52,459 nt of DNA from a virus, in the IMG/VR virus record IMGVR_UViG_3300009155_004654, positions 1 through 52,459 of that record. One strand, 5' to 3'. Shown in pieces: positions 1 through 6,942 of the stretch (position 1 is the stretch's first letter; each line of letters starts with the position of its first letter). Below the pieces are notes generated by a model. The model saw only the letters and a program-made list of their open reading frames with translations, ran no database searches and was not told where the DNA came from. The translations under genes and the position numbers were made by a program.

Positions 1-10
1 ACAGGCTCCA
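1..10 (+). tRNA. possible 3' end of a truncated tRNA
   Basis: The window opens with a short run ending in CCA directly ahead of two tRNA genes. This fits the acceptor 3' end of a preceding tRNA cut by the window edge, but the rest of the molecule is not visible. Confidence 0.3.
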
Positions 11-15
11 CATAT

Positions 16-90
16 GGTCGCATGGTCTAGGGGTCATGACGCTAGCCTTTCACGCTGGAAATCGGGGTTCAACTCCCCGTGCGACTACCA
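16..90 (+). tRNA. tRNA-Glu (TTC)
   Basis: The sequence folds as a full cloverleaf with encoded CCA. The anticodon stem CTAGC/GCTGG closes the 7-base loop CTTTCAC, giving anticodon TTC. The T arm is GGGGTTCAACTCCCC, and acceptor GGTCGCA pairs with TGCGACT. The first acceptor pair is a G-U wobble, which is unusual. It lies 5 bases ahead of the next tRNA, so the two are probably co-transcribed. Confidence 0.93.
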
Positions 91-95
91 ATTTA

Positions 96-170
96 GGCTA
101 AGTAACTCAGCGGTAGAGTAATCGGCTGTTAACCGATAGGTCGTTGGATCGTTCCCAACCTTAGCCGCCA
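96..170 (+). tRNA. tRNA-Asn (GTT)
   Basis: Acceptor GGCTAAG pairs with CTTAGCC and is followed by G and an encoded CCA. The anticodon arm ATCGG-CTGTTAA-CCGAT gives anticodon GTT. The T arm is present with slightly degenerate pairing. This is the last tRNA of the cluster before protein genes begin. Confidence 0.92.
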
Positions 171-238
171 TTTTATATTATATGATAATTGCTTTTCCCG
201 AAGTTCGATACTACTTATTATCATAGGAGATAATAATA

Positions 239-790
239 ATGTCGAAAAGTTCGGAGGCAGTAAAACGTTGGAGAGAAAATACTAAATCAAGATTAGTAGA
301 AGGTATGGGTGGAAAATGCGTTATATGTGGATACTCAAAATGTAAAGCCGCATTAGATTTTCATCATATCGATCCAAACGAAAAAGAATTTGCTTTAGGT
401 GCAGCAAGAGGTTCCATATTAAATTGGGAAAAACTTGTAGACGAAGTTAAAAAATGTGTTCTTTTGTGCGCTAACTGTCATAGAGAAATACATGAAGGTG
501 TAGCAGAATTACCTAATGAGTTACCAATTTTTCTAAAAGAACATGAAGAATATAAAGTAATAAGAGCAGAAAGTAAATTTGATGTTTGTTCGATATGTGG
601 AAAGAAAAAAAGAAATAATCTTTCTTCTTGTTCCGTCGAGTGTTCTACATTAAAGAGAAGAAAGATAAGTAATAGACCTTCCAAAGAACAACTACTTGAC
701 GAGTTAAAAACAACAAGTTACGTTCAAGTAGGAAAGAAATATGGTGTCTCGGACAACGCAATAAGAAAATGGGTGAACTCAAATAAATAA
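239..790 (+). CDS. HNH endonuclease with zinc finger and C-terminal helix-turn-helix
   Basis: This 183-residue protein is a free-standing HNH nuclease. A C27-x2-C30 pair, the HH at 42-43 and the CxxCH at 77-81 with H85 make up a zinc-bound HNH (beta-beta-alpha-metal) site. A second CxxC...CxxxC zinc cluster follows near residues 115-135. The C-terminus (QVGKKYGVSDNAIRKWV) reads as a helix-turn-helix for DNA recognition. A strong AGGAGA ribosome site lies 10 bases before the ATG. Placement beside tRNAs is typical of phage homing-type nucleases; the target site is unknown. Confidence 0.85.
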   Translation: MSKSSEAVKRWRENTKSRLVEGMGGKCVICGYSKCKAALDFHHIDPNEKEFALGAARGSILNWEKLVDEVKKCVLLCANCHREIHEGVAELPNELPIFLKEHEEYKVIRAESKFDVCSICGKKKRNNLSSCSVECSTLKRRKISNRPSKEQLLDELKTTSYVQVGKKYGVSDNAIRKWVNSNK

Positions 791-797
791 TCAAAAA

Positions 798-804
798 CTA
801 TTTA
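798..804 (+). promoter_or_regulatory. CTATTTA late-type promoter-like motif
   Basis: AACTATTTAT lies 6 bases before the ATG of the thioredoxin-like gene, with no ribosome site between. It belongs to the set of CTATTTA boxes that precede many genes in this window. Confidence 0.5.
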
Positions 805-810
805 TAAGTG

Positions 811-1119
811 ATGATAACCTGTAACGAAAATAACATTAGAGATATTATAGATGAAAACACTTTTGTAGTAGTTCAATTTGGTAAATTATTTTGTTCACCT
901 TGTAAGCAATTAAAACCCAAGATTGAAAAACTATCAATTGATAATCCATCTATAATATTTGCTTATGTTGATGTTGAAAACACTCAAGATTTTTGCGTTG
1001 AGTGTGAAGTTTTATCTGTTCCTACTACTATCGCCTATTATAATAGTATTGAAATTGGTAGAGTAATTGGAAATAATGAAATTTTAGTAAAAGAACTTAT
1101 AAAAAAGATATCTATTTAA
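811..1119 (+). CDS. thioredoxin-like protein (CSPC)
   Basis: This 102-residue protein has thioredoxin family features. The active site FCSPC (C28-x-x-C31) follows a strand reading VVVQFG, with a later VDVENTQ strand and the cis-proline segment SVPTT. The canonical Trp before the first Cys is replaced by Phe. A GTG 3 bases upstream could also start translation; ATG 811 is preferred because the spacing from the CTATTTA box then matches other genes. A paralogue with WCMPC lies at 4033. It probably reduces disulfides or serves as a phage glutaredoxin-like donor. Confidence 0.8.
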   Translation: MITCNENNIRDIIDENTFVVVQFGKLFCSPCKQLKPKIEKLSIDNPSIIFAYVDVENTQDFCVECEVLSVPTTIAYYNSIEIGRVIGNNEILVKELIKKISI

Positions 1120-1128
1120 AGGTTCAAT

Positions 1129-1506
1129 ATGTTACAAATTAGAATATGCTCAAAATGTTGTAAACAACTTCCTTTAACGGAAGAATTCTTTACAAAAAAT
1201 GTTTCAACTAATACAAATGGAAAGCAGTATTTTAGACCAGAATGTAAAGAATGTAATAAGAAGCGCAATAAAGGTCAAAAAGAAGCGTACAAATTAGCTG
1301 GTGAACCTAAATATCCAGCAATAGGTACTCCATGTGATTTATGCAATAGAACAGATATGAAGCTGGTTTTCGATCATGATCATAAAACTTTAGAACATAG
1401 AGGATGGTTGTGTGAAAATTGTAATCAAGGTCTAGGAAGATTAGGCGACACCGAAGAAAGCTTACAAAGAGCATTAAATTATTTAAAAAAGTCAAAGAAC
1501 CCCTAA
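1129..1506 (+). CDS. recombination endonuclease VII-like protein
   Basis: This 125-residue protein has an N-terminal zinc cluster (C-x2-C near 7-10, then CKEC) and the endonuclease VII signature: a CDLC pair, a DHDHKT catalytic segment, GWLCENCNQGLG, and a C-terminal helix (ESLQRALNYL). Endonuclease VII (T4 gp49 family) resolves branched DNA before packaging, though many small phage copies act as free-standing homing nucleases. It starts 9 bases after the thioredoxin stop and ends on a terminator stem. Confidence 0.8.
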   Translation: MLQIRICSKCCKQLPLTEEFFTKNVSTNTNGKQYFRPECKECNKKRNKGQKEAYKLAGEPKYPAIGTPCDLCNRTDMKLVFDHDHKTLEHRGWLCENCNQGLGRLGDTEESLQRALNYLKKSKNP

Positions 1507-1533
1507 TCACAATAGATGGTTAGGGGGTTTTTC
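1500..1533 (+). terminator. intrinsic terminator
   Basis: CCCCTAA...TTAGGGG arms with extra ATC/GAT pairing are followed by GTTTTTC. The 5' arm overlaps the last codons of the endonuclease gene. Confidence 0.8.
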
Positions 1534-1545
1534 TTTATAATTTAA

Positions 1546-1552
1546 CTATTTA
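1546..1552 (+). promoter_or_regulatory. CTATTTA promoter-like motif
   Basis: The box sits directly after a terminator and 19 bases before the ATG at 1572. Confidence 0.5.
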
Positions 1553-1571
1553 TGCTTAGGAACTTTTATAA

Positions 1572-2237
1572 ATGAGAATAACCGAAGCACAATTAAGAAG
1601 AATCATTCGCGAAGAGCTAGAAAGCGTAACGGGCGATAAAATGTCTATTCTTCCTCCAGACGTTTCACCAGAATTATTTGCGAAAGCATTTAAAATGTAT
1701 TATGGTAGTAAAGAGATTCAAAAAATATTTGTTGATCGTTATGATACTAAATTTGATACAGGAGAATATCTTCGTTCACTTACTAGAGTAGATGATTATA
1801 CAGGAAAAAGCCACCTTACACAACAAGAAGCAGAAGAAGCATTAAAACTTCTTGAAATGTGTATAAAAGGCGAGCAATATGAATTTGGTTATTTAGAAAT
1901 TGTATATTCCATAAGAAAATTATTTAACAAAACTATTGATAGAGGTCCAGATGCTTTGAAAGATATTTATTATACTTACTTCAGTCCAAATATAAATATA
2001 GGAATTATAACCCACATATTATATTCTCCAGCTTCAATAACGACACATACTAAAATTAGTGAAATGAAGAACAGTGTTAATGCTGAGGATTTACAAAAGC
2101 AAATTGATGCTCTTGAATCACTAAAAGCCTTCACAGAACCTAAACAACTTAGCAGATCGAACCTTCTTAAATTAAAGAGGCTTGCTGTTGATCCGGAAGG
2201 TCTGTTTCAAGCTGCCCAATTATATGAGATGCTTTAA
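1572..2237 (+). CDS. unknown protein with RITE-type N-terminal leader (copy 1)
   Basis: This 221-residue protein has no domain I recognise. The first 19 residues (MRITEAQLRRIIREEL...) form an amphipathic helix shared with proteins at 2239, 22356, 24869, 25291 and 30389. The remainder is mostly helical and ends LFQAAQLYEML. The next gene is a diverged paralogue with the same leader, the same SILP segment near residue 25 and the same QAA-LY-ML end. I infer that the leader is a capsid-targeting or propeptide signal, as in T4 internal proteins; the body's function is unknown. Confidence 0.75.
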   Translation: MRITEAQLRRIIREELESVTGDKMSILPPDVSPELFAKAFKMYYGSKEIQKIFVDRYDTKFDTGEYLRSLTRVDDYTGKSHLTQQEAEEALKLLEMCIKGEQYEFGYLEIVYSIRKLFNKTIDRGPDALKDIYYTYFSPNINIGIITHILYSPASITTHTKISEMKNSVNAEDLQKQIDALESLKAFTEPKQLSRSNLLKLKRLAVDPEGLFQAAQLYEML

Positions 2238-2238
2238 A

Positions 2239-2883
2239 ATGAGAATAACCGAAGTCCAACTTAGACATATTATTCGTGATGAAATAAAAAATGTAATAGA
2301 TGATAAACTATCTATCTTGCCTTCAAATGTATCCACAGATTTATTTGTTAAGCACTATAATGTGTGTTGGGGTGGAAAAGAGGATAACGATATAACTAAA
2401 AAAAGAATTAATATTACACATATCACAAAAGGTCTTAAAGATAATTCTATTAACAATAGAACACTTACCGATAATGAGGTTCAAGAAGCATTTATTCTTC
2501 TTAATGCTTGTTTGGATGGTGGAGAATACAATAAATACAACATACACGAAGTTTTAGAACTTATCTCAAAAATTATTAAAGTTTCTTCTTATGACTTAAA
2601 ACTTCGACACATTAAAGAACTAGTAGGGTTAATGGATGCTACAAGAAGATTTGTAGATGGTCTAACGTGGAACCCTACTCTTAATGCCCTTAGTAGAGTA
2701 GTAGAACTTAAGACAAATGTTGACCCAGACAATTTAGAGAAAGGAATTGAATTTATGAATTCCTTACAAAACTTTGCTGAACAAAAAGAACTTGATGAAG
2801 AAATAGTAGAAAAACTAAAAGAATTAATACTTTCAGACATCGGTGGTATGCAACAAGCTGCTGAACTTTATTCTATGCTTTAA
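2239..2883 (+). CDS. unknown protein with RITE-type N-terminal leader (copy 2)
   Basis: This 214-residue protein is a tandem paralogue of the preceding gene, starting one base after its stop codon. Shared features are MRITE.QLR.IIR.E at the N-terminus, DK.SILP near residue 25, a central LL..C..GGEY region and the C-terminal ending QAAELYSML. The bodies have diverged strongly, so the duplication is old or under diversifying pressure. An in-frame start further upstream exists, but ATG 2239 restores the leader and is preferred. Confidence 0.75.
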   Translation: MRITEVQLRHIIRDEIKNVIDDKLSILPSNVSTDLFVKHYNVCWGGKEDNDITKKRINITHITKGLKDNSINNRTLTDNEVQEAFILLNACLDGGEYNKYNIHEVLELISKIIKVSSYDLKLRHIKELVGLMDATRRFVDGLTWNPTLNALSRVVELKTNVDPDNLEKGIEFMNSLQNFAEQKELDEEIVEKLKELILSDIGGMQQAAELYSML

Positions 2884-2894
2884 TTTTTATCCCC

Positions 2895-2920
2895 TTGACT
2901 TCTTCTCCAACCTCGTTAAG
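2895..2920 (+). promoter_or_regulatory. class A promoter-like pair TTGACT-N14-GTTAAG
   Basis: This is the first of the 24 TTGACn/GTTAAG pairs. It lies 8 bases upstream of the ATG at 2929 and opens the small-gene region. Confidence 0.6.
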
Positions 2921-2928
2921 ATTGAAGT

Positions 2929-3165
2929 ATGATCAACGAACCTCAAATTGGCGATCTTGTCCAGCTAGTAAAGCATATTGCTCTAAAAAATCAAGACCGC
3001 TATAAGGCTGCACAACTCTATAAACCTTCTAATGTTTATGGACTTATTACTAAAATCTCCAGCGGTTATTATGATAGCAAAGTAAACTATTATACCGTTA
3101 TGTGGCTTACAACAGGCGAAAGTTATAAGTATGAAGCAGAAGAACTAGCAAAGGTCATCGAATGA
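2929..3165 (+). CDS. small SH3/KOW-like family protein
   Basis: This 78-residue protein belongs to the repeated family of this window. It has the opening IGDLVQLV, a middle YGLITKI strand pair, YYTVMWL and a closing LAKVIE. The pattern of short hydrophobic strands separated by glycines suggests a five-stranded SH3-like barrel such as KOW domains; this is inferred from pattern only. It is the first gene of a tight operon and overlaps the next start by 4 bases. Confidence 0.7.
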   Translation: MINEPQIGDLVQLVKHIALKNQDRYKAAQLYKPSNVYGLITKISSGYYDSKVNYYTVMWLTTGESYKYEAEELAKVIE

Positions 3166-3317
3166 AATTTAAAGTTGGTGACCTTGTTTGTCGCAACAAT
3201 ATTGAATATGGAATAGTCATTAACGTTTATCACAATACTTACAAAGTTGAATGGTTGCACGATAATAGCAAGACGATACATATTAGTTCTAATCGAAAGA
3301 TCAAGAAGGTATCATAA
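3162..3317 (+). CDS. small SH3/KOW-like family protein
   Basis: This 51-residue gene starts on the ATGA overlap with its predecessor and ends on TAATG with its successor. The protein opens MKFKVGDLVCRN, continues YGIVINV, then YKVEWLHD, and closes IKKVS. It is among the shortest and cleanest members of the family, close to the minimum length of an SH3-like barrel with no added tail. Confidence 0.75.
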   Translation: MKFKVGDLVCRNNIEYGIVINVYHNTYKVEWLHDNSKTIHISSNRKIKKVS

Positions 3318-3499
3318 TGTTCCAAATTGGTGATCTTGTAATGATGCCAGCCGATAAAATTGATGATGAAGTTTTTGGAATCATTACAGGACTTGATCGA
3401 GAAATGTATGGTTTAAAGTTTTATAAGATTTTATGGTTTGATGGTCAAGATTCAAGCGAGGCACAAAACGATATTGTAAAGGTGGATACAGATGTTTAA
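3317..3499 (+). CDS. small SH3/KOW-like family protein
   Basis: This 60-residue protein reads MFQIGDLVMM, FGIITGL, YKILWFDG, then IVKV. The WFDG turn matches the copy at 11009 closely (VFGI...WFDG.DS), so these two are probably more recent relatives than most. It is translationally coupled by one- and eight-base overlaps with its neighbours. Confidence 0.75.
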   Translation: MFQIGDLVMMPADKIDDEVFGIITGLDREMYGLKFYKILWFDGQDSSEAQNDIVKVDTDV

Positions 3500-3656
3500 G
3501 ATTGGTGACCTCGTAACTCTTGCTCGTTCTAACGGATCTATTGTTGGATTTGTTACAAGTGTAGTTGATAAACCTTTTGTATGGGTTAAATGGTTTGGTA
3601 ACGATAAGTCAGTAGTTTATTCTTATACCTCGTTGGAGCTTGTTAACCATGTTTAA
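3492..3656 (+). CDS. small SH3/KOW-like family protein
   Basis: This 54-residue protein reads MFKIGDLVTLA, VGFVTSV, VWVKWFG, then LELVNHV. Its start lies 8 bases inside the previous gene and its end overlaps the next start by 8 bases, so coupled translation is likely. There are no extra domains. Confidence 0.75.
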   Translation: MFKIGDLVTLARSNGSIVGFVTSVVDKPFVWVKWFGNDKSVVYSYTSLELVNHV

Positions 3657-3849
3657 AATTGGTGACCTTGTTGAATACCAAATGGGAAACATTAAGATAG
3701 TAGGATTTGTTGAATGTTTTGTAGATAGTAAAGTAGGAGTTAGATGGTTAAATAATGGTAATGAATTTCCCAAGAACCATCTTTCTGTTTTTACTAATCC
3801 TCTTGACTTCCTCCGAAAGATTGATAAGATAGATGAAGAGGTGACCTAA
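3649..3849 (+). CDS. small SH3/KOW-like family protein
   Basis: This 66-residue protein reads MFKIGDLVEY, IVGFVECFV, VGVRWLNNG, followed by an added helical tail (PLDFLRKIDKIDEE) that most copies lack. ATG 3649 is chosen because it gives the family's usual N-terminus; an upstream TTG would add three residues. It overlaps the next start by one base. Confidence 0.72.
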   Translation: MFKIGDLVEYQMGNIKIVGFVECFVDSKVGVRWLNNGNEFPKNHLSVFTNPLDFLRKIDKIDEEVT

Positions 3850-4031
3850 TGGATGGTGACAATAATCGTGTAGCAGCAATTATTTCTTCTATTGTTTTCT
3901 TTATTGGATTTCTAATTGGTGCATATGTGATTAACTTTAAGTTCAAGGAAGATACTTATGATTGCACAGTAAAGTGTCTTATGGCTCATTCAATTCAATT
4001 TAACGATAAATGCTATTGTGAGGTAAAATAA
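3849..4031 (+). CDS. small single-pass membrane protein
   Basis: This 60-residue protein has a charged N-terminus followed by one hydrophobic segment (about residues 9-29, IISSIVFFIGFLIGAYVI). Its C-terminal part contains four cysteines (DCTVKCL...CYCE) that could form disulfides or bind metal. The topology is uncertain. A thioredoxin-like gene follows after one base, which could fit a thiol-linked role, but that is speculation from adjacency. Confidence 0.7.
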   Translation: MDGDNNRVAAIISSIVFFIGFLIGAYVINFKFKEDTYDCTVKCLMAHSIQFNDKCYCEVK

Positions 4032-4032
4032 A

Positions 4033-4344
4033 ATGACTTTTGTAAACGAGCAAAATGTAAAGGACTTTGTATCAAAAAATCCAAAATCCCTTGTAATGGT
4101 CGGGGCTAGCTGGTGTATGCCTTGTCGCGTTATGAAACCAAGGGTAATTAATATGGAACAGGATTACGATACTGTTTCTTTTGCTTACCTTGATATTGAC
4201 GAGGGACAGGGATGGGCGAAGGAACATAATATTATGGCAGTTCCAACTTTCGTCTTGTATGTTGATGGAAAGGTTGTTAGGGCTATGCCTACCTCAAATG
4301 AAATGGGGGTAAGAGATCTTCTCAGCCTAACAAAGAAACTTTAA
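4033..4344 (+). CDS. thioredoxin-like protein (WCMPC)
   Basis: This 103-residue protein is a compact thioredoxin. The active site ASWCMPC has the usual Trp (W27, C28, C31), followed by the VSFAYLDID strand, the cis-proline motif AVPTF and the final VLYVDGKVV hairpin. It is a second, more canonical copy of the protein at 811. It is expected to act in the cytoplasm as a dithiol reductant, for example for ribonucleotide reductase or other phage enzymes; no partner is visible nearby. Confidence 0.88.
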   Translation: MTFVNEQNVKDFVSKNPKSLVMVGASWCMPCRVMKPRVINMEQDYDTVSFAYLDIDEGQGWAKEHNIMAVPTFVLYVDGKVVRAMPTSNEMGVRDLLSLTKKL

Positions 4345-4351
4345 TCAACCC

Positions 4352-4378
4352 TTGACCGCATATGTCCCCAGCGTTAAG
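4352..4378 (+). promoter_or_regulatory. class A promoter-like pair TTGACC-N15-GTTAAG
   Basis: The pair lies after the thioredoxin stop codon and 8 bases before the ATG at 4387. The spacer is one base longer than in most copies. Confidence 0.55.
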
Positions 4379-4386
4379 CTTCCTAC

Positions 4387-4575
4387 ATGAGAGCAGTAGA
4401 CAAGCAAATAAACGTTGGGGACATTTTCTATAATAAGAATAGAAATTTTTATGTCCTTGTTGTTCAAATCATAGAAAGTGAGGATTTTTATAATGTAGTT
4501 TATCTTCACAGACCCGATGAACATTTAATATTTGGCCTTAAAACATTTGAAAGATCTTACAATAAGGTATCATAA
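4387..4575 (+). CDS. small SH3/KOW-like family protein
   Basis: This 62-residue divergent member reads INVGDIFYN, FYVLVVQI, YNVVYLH and YNKVS. The usual tryptophan of the central strand is replaced by Tyr. It ends on a TAATG overlap with the next, similar gene, and both carry a GDIF start, which suggests local tandem duplication. Confidence 0.65.
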   Translation: MRAVDKQINVGDIFYNKNRNFYVLVVQIIESEDFYNVVYLHRPDEHLIFGLKTFERSYNKVS

Positions 4576-4775
4576 TGACCCTATATAATATTGGAGATAT
4601 CTTTATTGATATTATTAGCTGTGATGCTGGCGACGACGAAATTTATTGTATGATCGTTAAAATTGAACAGGATTATTATACAATTCAATATTTTAAGCCT
4701 GTTGAGGAAGAAGAAACTATTTTTTCTTTTACTTATGCTAGCTTTGACCGCTATTTTAGGAAGGTGTCCCCATGA
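4575..4775 (+). CDS. small SH3/KOW-like family protein
   Basis: This 66-residue protein reads YNIGDIFIDI, YCMIVKI, YTIQYFKP and YFRKVSP. It is the neighbour-paralogue of the preceding gene (same GDIF opening and Tyr instead of Trp). An acidic stretch (EEEET) lies in the loop before the last strand. It overlaps the next start by four bases. Confidence 0.65.
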   Translation: MTLYNIGDIFIDIISCDAGDDEIYCMIVKIEQDYYTIQYFKPVEEEETIFSFTYASFDRYFRKVSP

Positions 4776-5107
4776 ATATTCCCGAAACTTACATTAATCA
4801 ATCAGTTAAGCCGCGAGGAGCTACAATTAACGAGCGTCTTAATTATCTCCTTAATTGGTATGTTGATACAGGCACAAAGGTAGGCAAGGACTCCGATTGG
4901 CCTTATCAAGTTCAGTTCTGCGCTATTATGGCCGATCAAGGAAAGACACTTCGTCCTATTTTGATGAAGGAAACAAACGAAGATACGCGAAATGCTATCG
5001 TTAATTTTCTTCCCCTTGTTGAACACATGCAGGCTAATAATCGTTCTGCTGCTGGAATTTCATTTTTTACTTATCTTTACGTTGAACTAAACAAGGTGAT
5101 TGCATGA
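4772..5107 (+). CDS. helical protein of unknown function
   Basis: This 111-residue protein is predicted mostly helical by composition, with no motif I recognise. It begins MNIPETYIN, has a basic PRGATINERLNYLLNW segment and a hydrophobic C-terminal helix (AAGISFFTYLYVEL). It is one of the few genes in this operon outside the SH3-like family. It is coupled by four-base overlaps at both ends. Confidence 0.65.
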   Translation: MNIPETYINQSVKPRGATINERLNYLLNWYVDTGTKVGKDSDWPYQVQFCAIMADQGKTLRPILMKETNEDTRNAIVNFLPLVEHMQANNRSAAGISFFTYLYVELNKVIA

Positions 5108-5301
5108 TTTTTTCTCTTCTAATTCTTTCTATTGCTTTTACAGTTTACTGCACGATTGGTTATGCTTATCATCCCGATACAAAAATTAATCTTAAGGTTC
5201 CCATCATTCCTGTTGTTGTCGATTTGATTGAGTACGATTACGTTCAAGATCCCGAAGACGTAGACCCTCCAACAATTGTAATGCCAAGGAAGCAAAAATG
5301 A
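5104..5301 (+). CDS. small membrane-anchored or secreted protein
   Basis: This 65-residue protein has an N-terminal hydrophobic segment (MIFSLLILSIAFTVYCTIGYAY, about residues 1-22). It is either a signal anchor or an uncleaved signal peptide. The short remainder is rich in Pro, Val and Asp. There is no lipobox and the function is unknown. Four-base overlaps at both ends show it is translated with its neighbours. Confidence 0.65.
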   Translation: MIFSLLILSIAFTVYCTIGYAYHPDTKINLKVPIIPVVVDLIEYDYVQDPEDVDPPTIVMPRKQK

Positions 5302-5525
5302 AGTTGGTTGATTATCTTAATAATTGTGTAACTGATGAAACCTCCGTCATTTTTGGAAAGTTTGGAGCAATCGAAAGTTTTAATCTAAATCCTAATGAAA
5401 AGGTAAAGGTTCTTACTCAAAAGGTAATGAGGGACAAAAAGTATTTCTCAATCGATACCTTGACGGTCAACAAGAGGGGAGATATCTTGTTGATTGAAAG
5501 CGGAGATAAGAAGTGGGTTCCATAA
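5298..5525 (+). CDS. small protein of unknown function
   Basis: This 75-residue protein begins MKLVDYLNNCV. Alternating hydrophobic strands (VIFGKFGAIESF, KVKVLTQKV, ILLIESGD) suggest a small beta-rich domain, but the GD opening of the SH3-like family is missing. Its last 13 bases overlap the next gene, which starts at a GTG. Confidence 0.55.
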   Translation: MKLVDYLNNCVTDETSVIFGKFGAIESFNLNPNEKVKVLTQKVMRDKKYFSIDTLTVNKRGDILLIESGDKKWVP

Positions 5526-5734
5526 AATTTAATTATGCGGATCTTGTAATTCTTAAAATTAGTTATAGTAAATCTAATAACAATTCTGTGCGTAGAGGTT
5601 CCATAGGGATTATTGTTGATCCAAAAGGTGATCGCAGTTACAATATTGTGAAGGTATTTGGTAGTGATGATAATTGGTATCTTAAAGATGATGAAATGGA
5701 TCTTCTTGAACATTCCTTGACGGCTAAACGATAA
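5513..5734 (+). CDS. divergent SH3/KOW-like family protein
   Basis: This 73-residue protein starts at a GTG inside the previous gene. It reads FNYADLVILK (ADLV in place of GDLV), GSIGIIVD, YNIVKVFG, YLKDDEMDLL. The retained strand spacing is the reason for family assignment. The last codons overlap the -35 of the next class A promoter. Confidence 0.55.
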   Translation: MGSIKFNYADLVILKISYSKSNNNSVRRGSIGIIVDPKGDRSYNIVKVFGSDDNWYLKDDEMDLLEHSLTAKR

Positions 5735-5743
5735 CAGGCTAAG
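5717..5743 (+). promoter_or_regulatory. class A promoter-like pair TTGACG-N15-GCTAAG
   Basis: This variant has C instead of T at the second base of the GTTAAG box. A CGGAGGGA ribosome site and the ATG at 5764 follow. Confidence 0.45.
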
Positions 5744-5763
5744 CTATAAGCATCGGAGGGAAG

Positions 5764-5970
5764 ATGAACTTTCGAGTAGGTGATCTTATTATGCACAAGC
5801 ACCGCAAGCATTATGGTTTGGTCGCAAAAGCTATGAAGCCATATTGGCTCAATTACTCCTTGCGCGACGAGCAGTATGATATTACTTGGTTTGATGAAGA
5901 ACTAAATAATCGTCATAATGCTGGCCTCCTACAGATTGAACATGGTGATATGCTTGTTAAGGCAACCTAA
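5764..5970 (+). CDS. small SH3/KOW-like family protein
   Basis: This 68-residue protein reads MNFRVGDLIMHK, YGLVAKAM, YDITWFDEE, and closes MLVKAT. It is rich in His and basic residues in the first loop (HKHRKHYG), which would give a positively charged face. A strong CGGAGGGA ribosome site lies 5 bases before the ATG. It is first in its operon. Confidence 0.72.
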   Translation: MNFRVGDLIMHKHRKHYGLVAKAMKPYWLNYSLRDEQYDITWFDEELNNRHNAGLLQIEHGDMLVKAT

Positions 5971-5985
5971 AGATCGGAGGAAATG

Positions 5986-6300
5986 ATGATTAACAACCGT
6001 CCCGAAATTGGCGATATAATTATGCTTCTTCGCCCAGAAATTGTTGAACTACCAACCAAGGTTCGTAGGGGTCGTCCTCCCAAGGTTCCTCGTATTGAGA
6101 CAAAAACTACTTGGCATGATGATGTTGAGGCAATTATTATTAGTGGTCCTATGCAGGGAATTTCTAGCGATGGTGAAGATTATTGGCTTGAATGGGTGAC
6201 GCAACGCCTTGACGACGGTCGCCCGCATGTTATTACTAGTAGTGGACGCTGGACAGGTTCAAATTGGCGTATCATCCAAAGGGTAAATCCAAATGCCTAA
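5986..6300 (+). CDS. SH3/KOW-like protein with an AT-hook-like insert
   Basis: This 104-residue protein opens PEIGDIIMLL and continues with WLEWV and WRIIQRV strands, like the small family. Between strands one and two it carries VRRGRPPKVPR, whose RGRPPK core matches the AT-hook that binds the minor groove of AT-rich DNA. I infer a DNA-contacting member. ATG 5986 is chosen over 5983 because it gives a 5-base spacing from GGAGG. Confidence 0.65.
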   Translation: MINNRPEIGDIIMLLRPEIVELPTKVRRGRPPKVPRIETKTTWHDDVEAIIISGPMQGISSDGEDYWLEWVTQRLDDGRPHVITSSGRWTGSNWRIIQRVNPNA

Positions 6301-6511
6301 TTATTATCAATCAAAGTTTGAAAAGGGTTCTCTGTGGTATGCGGTCCCTACAAATCATAAGAGGTCACCATTTCATTTTATTGTTAGAGATCCTCGCCCG
6401 CTTGATGCTCGCCTTGCTATTTATGATTTTGAGAGCGGAGAGCTTAAGGAAAATTTCTATCTAAACTATTCCGATCTTGCAACAAACTATATTGTAACTA
6501 AGGTAGCATAA
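6293..6511 (+). CDS. small protein of unknown function, possibly family-related
   Basis: This 72-residue protein lacks the GD opening. It has a FEKGSLWYAV start, an FHFIVRDP strand and a terminal YIVTKVA. The layout is similar to the SH3-like family but too weak to assign. It overlaps the previous gene by 8 bases and the next by one, so it is clearly part of the same operon. Confidence 0.6.
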   Translation: MPNYYQSKFEKGSLWYAVPTNHKRSPFHFIVRDPRPLDARLAIYDFESGELKENFYLNYSDLATNYIVTKVA

Positions 6512-6717
6512 TGTCCAGCAAGAAGTTTGACGATGTGAAGATTGGTGATATCCTTATTTCTAAGCAGCAAACCTCAGACGGGAGCAATTTTGTAGGAACC
6601 GTTGAAGCTATTCATTATTTGCCAACAAAGCGTTTGACTGTTAGGATGTTCCGTAATAATACTAATTATACTATTCATTCAACCTCTATCGGTGTAACTT
6701 GGTATATTGTAACCTAA
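6511..6717 (+). CDS. small SH3/KOW-like family protein
   Basis: This 68-residue protein reads VKIGDILISK, FVGTVEAIHY, LTVRMFRNN, and closes TWYIVT. The central strand has Met-Phe in place of Trp-Phe. It begins on TAATG at the end of the previous gene. The N-terminus SSKKFDD adds seven residues before the first strand. Confidence 0.65.
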   Translation: MSSKKFDDVKIGDILISKQQTSDGSNFVGTVEAIHYLPTKRLTVRMFRNNTNYTIHSTSIGVTWYIVT

Positions 6718-6734
6718 ACATGGAGAATTCAAAT

Positions 6735-6941
6735 ATGGTGCTAATGCACGGCGATCTTGTTTTTCAAATCAAGGAACCAAACAAGTTTTATTTTGTTCTA
6801 AATCCTTGTAGACCCGCTGATGGTTTTACGCAGGTTGTTGTCCAAAATGTAGAGGACAGAAACGATTTTCGATATATCAACAAATTTTGGTTTGACGCTG
6901 GCAATTGGGAGCGTTATACTGAACCCACAAAGGAGAATTAA
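6735..6941 (+). CDS. divergent SH3/KOW-like family protein
   Basis: This 68-residue protein opens MVLMHGDLVFQI and continues FYFVLNP, TQVVVQNV and FWFDAG. ATG 6735 is preferred because GGAG lies 9 bases upstream; an in-frame ATG at 6720 would add five residues but has no ribosome site. The end abuts the AAGGAG of the next gene. Confidence 0.6.
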   Translation: MVLMHGDLVFQIKEPNKFYFVLNPCRPADGFTQVVVQNVEDRNDFRYINKFWFDAGNWERYTEPTKEN

Positions 6942-6942
6942 C

